64,000 bases of DNA. It comes from Globodera rostochiensis. Lineage: Eukaryota; Nematoda; Chromadorea; Rhabditida; Heteroderidae. Each line of letters begins with the position of its first letter. Positions within the stretch are counted from its first letter, which is position 1. Under the pieces are notes generated by a model. That model was not told the origin of the DNA and searched no databases. It was given only the letters and a program-made list of their open reading frames with translations. The translations under genes were made by a program, and so were the position numbers. Below, piece by piece: positions 1-16,590 of the stretch. The DNA is taken from positions 1,147,796 through 1,211,795 of the forward strand of contig JAEVLN010000020.1 of assembly GCA_018350325.1 (NCBI GenBank), read 5' to 3'.

Positions 1-320
1 CCGGAATACTCCAGCAATATTGTGGGCATTCTTTTTAATATTCAATTAATAACAGATAAAACAATTAAATTAATTATGGTCCTTTTTTCATTGGGAGGGG
101 GTCATCAATTGGATTTCTATCAGATCATCTGATAATAGAGGCATTATTTTGAGAAAGGTTTATTATAGAAAAAATACGAAAATCCCACCGCATTATCGAC
201 TAGAGGCAGCACAAATAAATACGTTTTTAAAACAGCAAAAAAGAGTGCACGTCGATTAATATTTTCCATATGTTTTGTGTCATTTCTGTAACTCTTTAAA
301 ATTAAGAAGTTTCTGTTTAG

Positions 321-3300
321 GGCCACGACTCTTTCCGTGCCTTTCGCTCCGCTTATGTCAATTCGGTGGTGCACTTCGAGACCAACTCGTGGGAGCAGTT
401 GAGCCGCCAATGTCCTCATATTTTGCTGTACGCCAATACATTCAAATGCCTGGACTTTCTGATGCGCACGCTGATGACGGTCAATCGGCCGGTGAAGCGG
501 GGGCCGTTGTTCAAAAGTCCGCGGATAAAACGCTATCAGCTCAGCAGACATTTCAAGTCGGTTGGTTGGTGGATTTTATGGCCTATCTTGGCTATATATT
601 TTGCAAATTGTCAGAAAATCTTGATTTGAGACCAGAGGCAGTAAATAAGAGTCTTATTAACTTTTTTGACACATTTATATGGTCTTTTTAATATGTAAGG
701 AATGTGCAATTGGTTGCGTCGTTGCCCCGCTTTTTGATTTCTTATTGGATGTCCTTCTCCTCCTCGCACGGCTTCCGTGTGATCAGCGACTCTTTGCAAT
801 TTGCTTGCGACTTTCTGCTGCACATATATCCCGATCAGTCCAATGTGCGAATTCTTGTATTGCATTTTGAATGTTTTTAAAAATGTTTTTTATATAAAAT
901 AACAAAGATTTAAGGATGGACTTACGCGGAGACCCAAAACGGCTTGGAAAATGCTGCACACATCTGCAGAGTTGGAAAACGCCCAAATTCATCTTTACGG
1001 GGACCAACGTCAGCCTGGCGCGGAGGAGGACCTGATGAACAGCTCGACCTCCACGGACAGTGCAAACTCTTCATTTTTTGTCGGGTTGTCCCGACTGATC
1101 TACATCCGAAAATCACAGAATGTAATTTCAAAACGGTGTGGATGGGGTGGCGTTGAGAGTAAGCATTCGAGAGGGATTGGGCAGAAGCCTACACAATTTG
1201 GTCTTTTTTCTTTTTACATTTATTTTTTTGTTCAGAAACGGGCGCATTTTGCTTGCGCTGACGATGAACTTGACAGCAGTGGACACTCTTCGAGCGAAGG
1301 CTTTTCTCCCGTGCAGCATGGCCCCACCGTTGCTCAAACGGCTACGGTGGCGCCCGCGCCCGTCCATCGGCTGACTATTACCGACCTGAAAGCGTCGTGG
1401 ACTATTGATAATCGGTTGGCTGACCCAAAATGGAAATTTATAAAAAAGATTGGAATTCACATTCATGTCTGCTTAGGGCCAAGTTCAAGCAGTATAATAA
1501 AAAGGACGAAAGGGATTTTAATCTTTTTTTCTAATTTAGGGACATTTGCTTGGTTATCGCGGAAGGTGTTCAAAAGGCGCACATTTTGCGCAAAATTCTG
1601 AACAACGAAGCACTAAAAATGTTTAAGGTTTTTTTATTAGTACTATTAATTTTTATAAATTATTTGTCTCATTTTTCCTTTGATTTTCTGGGCTATTTTT
1701 TCAGTTTGGCGACGAAGGACTTTCTTCAACGCCAATTTCAAGCAGTATCAGCAACCGATTTGCCTCCGCCACGCAACGCGCAGCAAAAAAACATTCGACG
1801 GCTGCAGCGGTACGTAAGATGACCAAAAACAACAGCAACAATTTCGCCACGGGTGGCATAACGACAGCGGCTAATGGCAACGGAAACACGTTCGGGTTGG
1901 GATTATAATGTGCTAAATGCTCCATTTTAACTTTTGTTTCAATTCAATTTTTAATTAATAAACAAAAATCGAGTCTCATTTTGGATAAAAGAAATGGCGA
2001 AATCTGAAAAGTTAATGGAAAATCAAAAACAAAATTAAGCATCAGTCCATGCCACGAGTCCGTCCGCCATCTCCACCAACATTTGCAGCAGCAACAGCAA
2101 CGGTCGTCGATGCCGCCTTCTACGTCATCGAATTTGTTGCAAGACGACGACCATTTGCTGGTCGACGACCGGGAAATGTTGTGGCGCTTGGTGGATGAGG
2201 CGGAGTCAAATCTGGTGGCCTACAGCGAGGAGGTGAATTTAGTTTAAAAATCATAATTTTAGTGAACATTTCTAATAAATCGTTTGTTAAAGATTGCCCA
2301 AAATCCGACGGATTCGCTCAACGGTGTGGCGCTTTGTACAATGAACGACATCATTTTAACAAATTGGCAAAGTATGAAAGGACGCGCAAATTATTTAATG
2401 CATTTATTTCTGTTTAGTTGACCTGCTGAACAGCCAATTGGTTCTGAAGAGTTCCGAAACTGTTGGCGGTTTCATCCTCGTCACCGCGGCACGTGCTTCA
2501 GTGACACAGCACCTACACATTCCGGTTTGGCGGCACACCCAACTGTTGCTGAAGCGCTCATGGAACACCGTGCTGTCCGGAATGCAGGTAAAAGGAGATG
2601 AAATAATCATTAAAATATGTTTTTACAAAAATATCAAAAAAACAATCATAACTCGCTCGTCAATTATTACCCGATAATTGATAAATATTTCCATTTAATA
2701 GTATTTATTTTTTAGTATTTTGCCCCGGTGTTTATTGCGCACGAACCGGGCAGCAAGCTGAGGCCCACCGAGTTCCACTGGCTGAACCGTGACGTGATTG
2801 AGGAGAAGCAGATGAAGACGGACCAGCTACACAACAAACTGGACGACTTTGCTACCACCGGAGAGGCAGTGGGCGGCGTGGTTGTGGGTAAGTTATTATG
2901 TTAATGCTGTCTCGACCACGTCCACCTCGCAGATTTGACCTCAATTTCAATTCTAAAAAGCAACAAAAAAATAGGGAGGGGGGGATCTTTCTTAGGAAAA
3001 GTATAAACCCAAATGACAAATTCCCGTCATGACGTACATGATCACTGAACACTGTTTGGCATTTATATTCAATAATCCCTCCATCAAACTTTTTAGACAA
3101 CAAAAGCAGTGTCCCCGACGGAGAGGATTTTGACTGCCCCGAAAGTGCTCCGCACCATCTGCAACTGCAACGGGTGGCCTCTCGTTGCTCCTGTCAGTTG
3201 TTCTTCTGCTATTTCTCTGACCTGTTAGACGCGGATGATGACGACCTGTTGATGTTTGTGGTGGGCGGAGACTCAGTGGACGTGCCGTCATCGTCGGCGG

Positions 3301-6152
3301 CTTTGGCTGTTGCAGCTCCGCCATTGATTAGCACTGGAGATGACCATCAGCACTCACCGCGGCAACACCGCGCAGGGGTAAGTCAACCAACCGAATTTTT
3401 CTGATAATTGCTCAACTAATTGGCCATAATCAGCAGTCGAAACGTGAGCGCTCCAGCTTTGGCGAACGGCGTTGCGAGGAGGCGGACACGTTCACGCTGA
3501 AACACAACATTTTGGAAGTGTGCACTAACTCGGCTCAATACCATGTAAAACAAATGGCGTAGGCTTGGGAGCTCGGCTACTAACGAATAATTCATTTGGA
3601 TTGCATACATTTTGTAACTGACGAAGAAGAAGTTGGTTGATTCAACTTCCAAAAAACTGTAGATGTGCATCGACATTCTGCAAAATTTGATTTTGTTTGT
3701 TGACCCACGCAAAACCGAATCGGAAGGCAATCGGCGTCGAATGTGGTTCGAGCTGGTCAAAAAGCCGAAGCATTCCGTTAAGGCGTCCATTCAAAAACTG
3801 CAGGTGAAAAATAACTTATTTTTTTTACAAAATTTTTTCAGAGCGATTTGCGTGAATTGGTGTCGTTGGTCCGTTCAATGGAGAGGCAGGCCTATTTTTT
3901 GAACAAGGAAATCCAAGTGAATCCGCACGATGCGCAGTGAGTGACCGAATATTTGAATAAAATGGAAGTTTAATTTTATAACATTTTTGTTTTGCAATTG
4001 GCAGGATGGATTCGGAGAGTGTTCAGCTCCAGCATGACATTGACGAGTACAAACAGCGTCAAAACGCGTTGATTGACGAACTGGCGATGATGGTCAGCTG
4101 CTACAAGGTGTTTTTATGGCTTAAAACAGCTCTGGTTTAATATCATTGAATCAGCATTTAATAGTTTGTTTATTTTTAACTAAATAACAAAAATAACTTT
4201 GACAGGAATTGACCATCATGGAACAAACGGAGCAGTTCAAGAATGATCTGCTGCGTCAGCAGCATGAACAAGGCCGGTCGGAGGAAGACGAGGAAGAGCA
4301 GAAGGCCGAGTTGATTGCGCGGCGTTTTGAGGGTCGGGAAATCTCTTTTTTTTTCCGACTTAATTTATCATGGGGCTTAGCGTTCATATGATTTACATGT
4401 TTTAAAAAGAAAAACCAAATGAAATAGAAATTTTATAATTAAATATTTTATATATATTTTTTCGTAGTGTGTTTTGAAAATTGCATTTGGCGCCTGACGG
4501 AGAATGACGGGCAAATTTCGCTGTCGGAAGTGCAAATTCGGAACTTTTTGTACACGCGAACGGCACGCATTGACAACTCGGGGGACCACCTGTTGGAAAT
4601 TGGCATTGTAAAAGTGTTGAATCTGTTACCCAACAGCAAATACAAGGTGCTCATGGGCGGGGAGGATTTTATATAAAGTATTTTGATCATGTTTTATTAG
4701 AGAATTAATTTTGAGTCAATGTTATTAGCAATGCTCACAATAAGCTGATATCAAAGTGGATTAAACTTTTGTGACATGAAAAGCGTGTCATCGTTTATAG
4801 GAACAATTTTAAATTACAAATGTTCAGGAAACGTTGGCTCGTCTACAGACGACAAGCAGTGAGGGCGGTGTGGACGTGACGCCGTCAATTCGGGTGATTT
4901 GTCGGGAGAAGCCGCCGGTGGGTGGCATCAGCGTTAAGGAGCACTTTGAGGGTAAACAAAATAAACATTTTGAGTAAATAAATTGCAAAGATTTTCTCTC
5001 CTTTTCAGTGAACATCGCGCCAATGCATGCCCAACTGACCTACCGTTTTTTTGTAAAAATGATGCGCTATTTCTTCCCCGGCCGCAACATTGACAAGGAG
5101 GAGACGAACCTGGACACGTCCGCCGACGATCAGCAACAGCAACAGGTTTCAGCAGAATCATTTGCCACAAATGTTTCTTTTCAACTTCCCAATTCTTCAG
5201 CAAGGTCCCTCCTTTGTTGATCGTATTCGCGGTGCTGTCAACCATTCGTTCGGCAAGGGCAAAGTGAAGTTGGCCGGTGGGAAGGGCTTCAGCTGTTCGA
5301 CGACGGCGTTGGACGAAATTGAGAAGATGAAGCTGCGCTCGGAGAAGAACAACGCGTTTCGCTACATCATCATTCCGGCCGTTCCGTTTATCGTTTCGTA
5401 CAAGGCCAGTTTAACGATAGAAATATCGCCTGTTTTTGATCAAAATTCAATTCGATACTTTAATTTGTTGGATATGAATTCGGGACAATTGATTGGTTTT
5501 TAGGGCAACAAGGACAAAAATCTGGAGGATTTGGATCGCTTCAATATGACCTTTCCGATCTTTGAATACCACAACAAAAACTGGACATGGCTTGACCTGG
5601 CATTAGCCATCAAACAGCGGTGTAAACGGTGCAAGTTTTTACATTTTAATATATATTTTTTAATTTGGCTGTTTTCAGTGTGCTCCTCCAGCAGTTTATA
5701 AGCCAAAAATTGTTGCGCAACAAAACCGGTGCCATTGAGCGGATGACCCAAGTGGAGCCGATTGATGATGAAGAAAAGAAACGCATTATTTTGGGCAATA
5801 CGGTGGGGGAAGGAATTGAGGAGTGGGGTTTATCCAAAGTGCACATAGTTATTTGCGGCATAACCAGGGCTTCACCCCCCCCCCCCCCCCCTCCTCCCCC
5901 CTCCGCTCTCCCCAAAAATATTAGATTTATAACATCATGTCCCGATGAAGATTCTGCAAAATTAGGCTTTCAGATAGAAATGAGGCTTTTTGTAATTGTT
6001 ATTTTGGGAACATTGGGGCGAAGGTTGAGAATATTTAAAAAAAACCCGTTGTGTCCGGATAGATCACTCCAGCAGGGGACACTGAATAATCCGATGTTTT
6101 GTTGCAGGCCAACATGTTGATGGAGATGGAGAAGAAAAAGCGGAAGAAGTAA
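321..6152 (+). CDS. BLTP2/KIAA0100/Hobbit-like bridge-like lipid transfer protein, C-terminal part (5' end outside window)
   Basis: Large rod-like protein of the repeating beta-groove family that moves bulk lipid at membrane contact sites (family knowledge). About 20 exons follow the C-terminal half of human KIAA0100. Well-supported exons include 1540-1627, 1705-1809, 2293-2371, 2418-2587, 2716-2887, 3097-3377, 3437-3544, 3663-3803, 3842-3936, 4005-4107, 4206-4331, 4468-4646, 4828-4951, 5009-5145, 5201-5404, 5504-5629, 5679-5802 and 6108-6152 (TAA 6150-6152). Diagnostic stretches are [14 protein letters not shown] at about 1.37-1.41 kb, [14 protein letters not shown], the join [21 protein letters not shown], and [16 protein letters not shown] near the end. 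It ends in a lysine-rich tail (KKKRKK). Exons before 1.2 kb, including the join near 870-915, are less certain. The intron at 5405-5503 has a GC donor; joining VSYK to GNKD admits no GT alternative. The following intron holds a 16-bp C run. Confidence 0.88.
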
Positions 6153-6573
6153 ATTTTAATGTCGTGCCTTTGTCTTAGAGTCTCTCCTCATTTGTGTGTC
6201 ATCGCATCCCTACCAAGCATATTATTGTTTTATTCTGACGGGTTTGTTTATAATCGGGACCTGAATCACACCCACCAATCCCCTCGAAAACCCAAATTTA
6301 ATCCAATCCCCCCCCCCCCCCCCCCCCTAAAGAGCTTTGTTTTCACACATAACAATCGCTCCCGTCTTCCCAAATTAGGCTCTTCTTTCTGATCTCCACC
6401 CTCCACCTAATATTTTGTGCAATTTTGAAAGAAATGATGTGAATGGATATGTTAAACACTTGGCACATAATTTTGCTGTTTTTCTGGTCATTCGCATTGT
6501 GCAGCCACAGCCACCCATCACACTTTCCAACATTAATTTATTTCTTCCTAAATTTGTTTATAAATTAATTTTG
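6153..6573 (+). other. Intergenic spacer between BLTP2 and TGS1
   Basis: Spacer of about 420 bp between two same-strand genes. It contains a 20-bp C homopolymer at 6308-6327 and a pyrimidine-rich stretch. It is short enough for polycistronic transcription with trans-splicing to be possible, but I see no clear spliced-leader site and do not claim an operon. An in-frame ATG at 6415 would lengthen TGS1, but the added sequence does not look conserved. Confidence 0.4.
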
Positions 6574-9077
<2,504 letters not shown>

Positions 9078-9415
9078 TATTTTGACCTGGTTGGTATCCT
9101 CTCATTTTGAAAATTGGATCTTTTTCAAATTCGCAAAATTTGCTTACCGAATGAATAAAACAATCGAATTGTTTTTGTTTACCTCGTCGTTACTTCTGGC
9201 ATAAAAATTTAAATGTTGTCTTTATGGTAACTTCCAAACGATTTTTCTTGTTGTTCTTATAAAAAGGATATAAATAAATCGAAGTACAAAAATTATTGGG
9301 AAATAAATAAACGAAACGAAAAGGTCACTCTTCCGTTGTGTACAATGAAGCAGCAAACACAATATCTGAAACTTTTAAAAATTAAAAGATTCTTGGTTAG
9401 GATTAATTTTTGTAT
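9078..9415. other. Convergent 3' spacer with AATAAA signals
   Basis: About 340 bp between the tail-to-tail TGS1 (+) and SKI2 (-) genes. An AATAAA hexamer at 9154-9159 suits TGS1 polyadenylation, and further AAATAAATAAA lies near 9300. No coding potential was seen. Confidence 0.5.
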
Positions 9416-12400
9416 TTAATCAGTGTTTGTTCGCGCGTATTGTTGGCAATGATCGGGTCCAGTCACATAAACGTCGCTGAACGTTTTGGACTACGACAAA
9501 GAAACACTGGTCTTGTGAAGTAATTTCGTACAAAATTAAACGGTGCCACCGACCCCTGCGAATGGCGGCACTCGTCTCGCCCATTTTCTCGAACAGTGCC
9601 GGTTCGCCCACAATGCGTGCCGCCTTCCGCACGTCTTTGCACACTTCGTCAAGCCGCTGAATGCACCGCACAATGATGCCTTCCTGCGCCTCGCTGAGTC
9701 GCATTATATCGGCAAATTCCTAAAATGCCTTCTTAAAGAATGTGTTCAATTTGTGAGCTTTTGCTCGGTTTCAATGAGAAAAAAATGTCACGGGGACAAA
9801 TGACAAAATAAAAAATCACAAAACAAATGCCGCCCGCCCACTTACCATTCCCATGGCCCATTGGTGCACCACCTCCATCAGACCGAACTTCAGCTCGTCA
9901 GTTATCGGCGAATTGACGACACCGCACGCCTTTTGCACTGCGTCAATGCGACTCGCCGCCAGCAGAACGTCGCTCTCCAACTGATCATTTTTATGTAATT
10001 TAAACTTATTCCGATTTTTAACAGTTAATTCTGTTTTATAAATTACTTTTTCGAGCAAATAATTTATCTGACTTTCAGTCCGAAATTTCTTTAAATTTCC
10101 CTTTTTTTTGATAAAGCGTCCAATCCACCTCCTTGAGCAACGCCTTCGTCACTCTTTCCGTCTTCGATTGCTGCTCGTTCTGTTGCGGATCAGCGGCAGT
10201 GCCGTCTTCGCGTTGGAAACGGCTTTGATTTTTTGTCTTAATTTGTTTCTTTTCTTTTTCCACAAAATCTCCGCCACCTCAAATTGACACGTCATCGAAG
10301 AGAGCATCGCTGCAATTTCCGCAGGAGAGCGCTGATAAAATTTGTTCTCCAGGATCAGCTCAGTGATCAGCAACTCCTAAAAGTAAACAAATGATCAGCA
10401 ACTCCTAAAAGTAAAACAAAAATGACAAAATCATTTTTATATGCCTCCGGGCAGTCTCACCTGGTTGCTAATCTCACAGGCCACCTTGCCCTTGAGGCCG
10501 ACCATGTTGTGCCGGTCGATGTACTGCATCGCCTGGAGCACCTTCAGTCGGTCGGTGTACTCCTTGGAGAACAGGAGACTGTTAGAGGAGGTCTCAAATG
10601 CAAGACGTTGCTTCTGTTCCTCCAGCTGACATCGCTGGGCCAACAGACGGAGCTGTGAACGAATTATTTCGTTTGCAAAGCTGACAAAATATCATTCTTT
10701 AAAAAATGACTGCCCTTTTTTGGCAAGGGATTAGAAATGCACCGCAACGGCTCACATGTTGGCCGATTTGGTGACATTTTAAGCAGGGAAACAGCGTCAC
10801 GGGGTCCGTCACCAATTGGGCACGAAGATCGCGTACCTTTAAATTATTAATTGTAAAATCGGGCATAATTATTTTTAGGTAAAACTTCTCACTTCACGTA
10901 ACCGATCGATCAGCTCCGCATCTCGCCGATCAATGTCTTGGCCAAGCACGTAGACTAACTCGGACAAATCTATGCCAATAAATAATCGAATCGATCTAAT
11001 CAATCAAAACCCTCTGCACACCTCGCTGTTGTTGCTGAAAACGGTCACTTAACGTCTCCAACTCGACGAGCAGACGCCGCACTACGCGGTCCGGCGACTG
11101 CGTGCGGTAGGGACCGCTGATGCGCCGGTGTTCCTCCATCACCGCCTCCACGTCCAACTTGGGAATGCTCCGACGGCACACCATCGTTAGACTATAAATT
11201 ATTACAAAAAAGTGCCGAATTTAAATTACGAGAAAGTCCGTTCAAACGAAAAAAAGCGTCTCCCAGTCCCTCCCTCCTCACCCCTACCAGTCCAAGCCGA
11301 CGTCCTCCAACACAGTGAACGGCGCTTCGCGAGAAAATGAGCGCACCGGGACAATGCCCTCAGGCCCATTCAGAACGGCATGACTCAGCAGCAGACCAAT
11401 TCGGTGCCATTTTTTGTCCTTTAATAAGAAAAAACAAATATTTACATAAATATTTGAACATTTTTTCTATGTAAATAAAAAAGGCTGTCTACTCTATCCA
11501 CCTGCTCACTCAGCGCATCGAACACTTTGTTCCGCTGGCCGACCTCGGAAAATTTGTCCGAGCTGTTCGGCACAAACAATGTCAGAAGAAATTGGCCACC
11601 GCTGTCGGTGAAGCGGGCCTTGAAATCGTAGAAAAATGTCACTGAATTGGAAAAAAATGTTTCGACCTTCAAAACGACGGCCAATCTGCCGACGATGGCC
11701 ATCGGAGCGTAATGGATAATCACCTGAGGGAAGGAATGGTTATTGAATTCGAAATTCAATTTGTTTTGAAATAAAACACACCACTCGGCCGGGCGTGAAC
11801 AGTTTGTCCTCCCGTCCCCGCTGCACCACCAGCGGCCAAGTGTTGGCCAACGCGTCAAAATATCCCAACAGAGTGTCGAAATACAGACGAACGGACGAAA
11901 ACGCATCGACGGCACCGGCACCGTCAATACCAGCGCCGGGGGAGGAGGAATTGTTGGCCTAGTAAAAAGGAAATTTGTGTCGGATTAAAACAAAAACAAA
12001 AATTAAAGAATTGCGTGTGTCGATCAACCAACCTCAGCAGCTGCAGGACAACACTGGACACATTCCAACACGGGCAAAGCGGCAATTTTCTCGTCTATCT
12101 TTAAAAAGTTGTCCCTATTTACTCCGCCAAAATAAAATATTCATAAAATTGAAAGTTTCCGGCGACCTCCTTGAGCTTCTCCTTACGCCTGACCACCATA
12201 CGCAGCGAAGCACATTCCACATAGCTGCGCTGGAGCATGTCCTCAATGCGTAGCTGCTCCACCCGCAGCAGGTTCAACAGCATGCCGTAGGTCAATCGAA
12301 AACGACTCTCCAAACGGATGGGTTTGCCCTGAACAAATTCCACTCTGAGAATTAAATCAAATCGTTGAAGGTCGGTCACCGACATTAAGCATGCTTTTGA

Positions 12401-15400
12401 GCGAAGCAATGTCCGGTGGCTCAGGCCCCTTGGCCAAAATGATCACTGTGCCGGTGGAGTCCAACCCGCGTCGACCCGCACGGCCGGCCATCGGAAAATA
12501 TTGCTTTTCAAAAATTAAAATTAAATTTCAACCGACCTGCACATATTCAGTTGGGTTCAGAAAACGCCGTTGGTTACCGTCGAATTTTTCCGTGGTGTCG
12601 AACGCCACAGTCCTTGCAGGCATATTCTACAAAAAACCAAATTGAAAAATCACATTCAAACAAAAAATGCCGAATTGGTTTAATTTGCGCGAAAATTGGC
12701 AATTGTCCACAAAATCTCTGAACTGACCACGCCCATGGCGAATGTTTCGGTGGCGAACAAAATTTTGACGAAGCCCCGCTGGAAGAGAAGTTCAACGACC
12801 TCCTTGACGATGGGCAAAATGCCCGAGTGATGGACGGCAAAGCCGCGCTTGCACAATTCCTGCATCAATAGAACCTGAGGCAACATTTTGTCGGAACCCT
12901 TCAGGCGATCAATGCATTTGTTGAAGAAGCGATGGATCGCCGACTTCTCGTCCGCCGTGGTAAGGTCCACCGATTGAAGCGATTGGGCGTTGTCGTCGCA
13001 GCGCTGGCGCGAGAAAACAAAGACCACCTGAGGGGATTTTTTGAAATATTTTTAGTCCCTTAGGAAAAAGGGGAAAAATATACATAATATTATTTCCAAA
13101 AATAGGAAAATCACAGACGGACCGACCATCGGCAGCAAGTCTTGCGTTTTGAGGTGATCGATCAGATTGATGTACACATTTTTGCTCTGAAAATCACAAG
13201 AAAATATAAATATTAAAATGCCGTTGCATTTTATGTTTATTTGTTTGGCATAATTTCCTCCCCCCCCCTTCACATTTTTGTTGTTGTTTTGCCACCGCTG
13301 CGTGCCACCGCCGACGCCCCCTCCCCGCCCGCCTCCCCCGCCGCGTCCCATCCCCGACGTCCCCGTCCCCGCATGCCCTCTCCCGCGACCGCCGCCCGCC
13401 GCCTTTTCCGCCAATTTGTCCATTTTCCGCGCCTTCGCCTCAACCGCTTTTTGGTAGCTGAAATTTTGGAAAATGATAAAATCAATTTGTTATATTTAAT
13501 TAAAATTGATGGAAATGCTTGCCCAGATGTGAGAAAGTTGCCACTTTTGTCCAGGATCATGAACATGTCCTTCTTTGTCTTCCCGTCCTGTCCCGTGTAG
13601 AGATAACTAAAAAGGTCCAAATTTAATTTTATAAAATTGAAAAAATAAAATCGTACTGTTCAAGGGGCACCGGTCGCTTCAGAGTTTGAATGACGAAAAT
13701 ATTGCGATTTTTTATTCGCCTAAAATTGAAAAAAACATTTTTTGCTGCGATTTTCGGCAAAAAATTATCCCCTCCTCACCCGACCCAATCGGCAAATTCC
13801 GCGCAATTCGGCACCGTGGCGGAAAGCATCACAATTTTAACGTGTGCCGGCAACATTATCAGCACCTCCTCCCAAACATGGCCTCGCTTAAAAGAAATTT
13901 TGTAATTAAAAGGCTCAAATCGACTTTAATAAAATTGAATACCAACCTCCGCGTCATTGATGTAATGTACCTGAAACTTTCTTAAAGTTTCAATAAAAAT
14001 CCCCTAAAATTGAAAACATTTAATGTTAGCAGGCAAACCTCGTCAAAAATGCACCACTCCAACTCGCGAATCACCTCCGACCCGTTGTAGAGCATTGAGC
14101 GCAGAATTTCGGTGGTCATCACCAGACAAAAGGCGTCAGAATGCAATTGAATGTCTGTAAAAAAAAGGAATTTTTATTATTTAAATTAAAAAGCAATTTT
14201 TGGGGCCTTTGCTGAACAACCTCCGGTCACCAGCCCAACATCGCCAAATTGTAGGCGAAAATCGCGAAATTTCTGATTTGATAACGCTTTGATCGGCGAC
14301 GTGTAAATGACTCTGACAAGGCAAAGGCAATTAATGGGCAAATGTTTATTCTTAAATTAATTTGGAAGCTTCGATTTTATTTTCCAAATTATAATAAAAA
14401 AAAAATTGCCTCGTCCGGTGCATTTTGCACAGGGCAACGGCGTATTCGGCCACCACAGTTTTGCCGGCACTGGTGTGCGCGGCAACGAACACGGAGGAGC
14501 CCTGCTCCATGCACATCACCGCCTGTTGCTGGAACGGGTCCAACTCGAAGGGATACTGCAAAAGACAGAAATTGTTTTTAACAATTAACCAAAGGCATTC
14601 AAACGCTTTTTCCGACAATTTTATCAAAAATTATTTTCTTACCTTTTTGGCCAATGTGTCTTTCATCGCTTCGTACTTTTCAACTTTTTTGCTCACGTTC
14701 AACACTTTTGCGAACGAATATTTATTTTCAGAAGACTTTTCCGTGGTTTGGCCACTTTCGCCCTCGGCGCTGGACGGGCCCGACACGGAGGCGACGGAAA
14801 CCTCCTAAGAAAAGAAAATCGAACTCTTTCAGTTAACTTTCAAACTTTTTGACCCCGAGTTTTTGAAAAGCTTCATCCAACACTCGCAAATCAGCGCCAA
14901 CGTCGTCAGAATGAACAGTCTAAAACAGAAGAAAATCTTATCAATTTAAAAAAATTTAAATTTGTCAGTAAAAAATTCTTAATTAATTTGCATATGCAAA
15001 GCTTACCTTATCCTCTACCTCCTGCTCCACAACATCGTCGTGCTGCTGTACTCGTTCAAGCCGTCCAACCGCAGCGATCACAACCTTTTTCTTGTCACTC
15101 TCCGTCTGAACAGGCTGATCATGACGACAATGGATGGCATTGTCATCGTGGAGCATGGCGTCCACGTCCAAAAGTTCGTCTTCCCCTCCTCCCATTTCCG
15201 CCCCAACGCCGTTTTCTGCTTCATCCCCAGCACAAAAATATTGTTCGGTCTTCAGTTGAAAGCAGCTCAGATCGATCGGATCGGTAAAGCCCGGCGGCGT
15301 ATCCAAAAGCTCTATTAAGAAGAAAACACATTAAAATTCTCGGTATAATTCCTAAAGGAATTTTGGAACACCTTCAAAAATTAGAAAATTCAGACGTTTC

Positions 15401-16103
15401 TATTTTCGATTAAAACCTTCAAAATTCAAAAAGCGCTCTTCATTTCTCGACTCGTCACTTCCGGGCACCGCAGTCGCCGCATTTTTGGCAGAGTTCGAGA
15501 AGCGCAGTAACTCCTCCATCTCCTCGTCGTCGAAGCCGGCAGGCAAAAAGGGCACATTTGTGGCATTGCCGAGAAGCTGATTGAACGCGCGGGGGTCGGG
15601 GGCCCTAAAATGTTTAATTAAAAGCAAATAAAATAAATTGGGTCCAAAAGAAACGTTCGACCTCCTTATGGACATGGAATGTTGACTTTGCTGTTCCCTT
15701 TCCGTTTCGTCCGTCCATCGCTCCTCAAACGTCACAATTTGGCCTGTGTCTGCACTGAAGATTGGCTGCAAATTGGTGGGAAAGGCGGCGGGTCCGGAGG
15801 AGGACGTGCCGTCGACGGAAAGTGCCAAAGAAAGAGGGCTCAACTCGAGACACTTGAAACTTAAAATTTTGGAGAAAATTGAATTTTTGGCCTTTTAAAT
15901 TGTCAACAAACTCGTAGGATTGGCTGACATCGAATTCGGGGCTGTTCCGTGTGATTAAATCCACCGCCAAATGTCTTAAACAAACAATTTATTAGAATAA
16001 TATGCAAATTCAATGTTATTGAAGACTCCTCCGACCTAAAAACGCGTTCAGCTTCTCTCTTCACCGCGTTATCCAATAACGTCGTTTGTTGCGGCAATGA
16101 CAT
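9416..16103 (-). CDS. skih-2: SKI2/SKIV2L-type DExH RNA helicase (cytoplasmic exosome cofactor)
   Basis: Ski2-like helicase that feeds mRNA into the cytoplasmic exosome as part of the SKI complex. About 25 exons run from [10 protein letters not shown] (ATG 16101-16103; exon 16036-16103) to the C-terminus near 9416-9704. Motifs in order: [25 protein letters not shown]; motif [16 protein letters not shown] (about 14.45 kb); [15 protein letters not shown]; DExH box split by an intron ([13 protein letters not shown]); [83 protein letters not shown]; and the C-terminal [15 protein letters not shown] and [15 protein letters not shown]. The LYTG and YVIS-type features separate it from MTR4. A glycine-rich insert sits at about 13.3-13.4 kb. 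Two introns have GC donors: 14313-14409 and 13458-13522. The final exon join at about 9.45-9.57 kb is uncertain. Confidence 0.93.
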
Positions 16104-16590
16104 TAAACAATATAACCTTAATTTGGACATGAAAATAATAAGCAATAAATATGTAAGTCGGGTTGGGAAATTTTTTTTGAGATTTTAACAACGTTTGTTA
16201 AGAAAATTGCTCTAGGCTTTTAGAAATTTGGATAAAAATAAGCGCAAATATTGTTACATTTTGGAATTTTTAAGCAAAAATTCCAAGAAAATTCAAAAAT
16301 AATGTGAAAACTGCTTGAAATTAACTAATTTGGCCATCTGTCTATAATTCAAAATTTAAACGAAAATTCTTCAAAAAAATTCCAGAAATTTAAAATGCGT
16401 AAGGGGCGGAAAAGGACGCGTACCCCAAAGAAAGTACATATCGAAGCCCTGTATTAAATCAACATTCGGAGTTTTAAGTAATAACCGGCTTCCCCACTTC
16501 TTTATAGCGGCTTCATTTCAATACTTTTTCTTTTCTCTTTATTTACATGAAAATTTAGTTGCGCTTTTACATATTTTCATATTATTTTGA
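16104..16590. promoter_or_regulatory. Shared upstream region of divergent SKI2 and ERH genes
   Basis: 487 bp, AT-rich, lying between the start codons of two head-to-head genes. It must hold the promoters and 5' ends of both unless one has a distant upstream exon. No specific motif was identified; TATA-like A/T runs are common but not informative here. Confidence 0.4.

Noticed and set aside
1..320. Possible extra gene or exon at the window start
   Set aside because: Only intron-like AT-rich sequence was seen before the acceptor at about 320; the minus ORF at 144-551 is antisense to a BLTP2 exon.
9416..16103. MTR4 (nuclear exosome helicase) instead of SKI2
   Set aside because: SKI2-specific segments ([36 protein letters not shown]) match SKIV2L and not MTR4.
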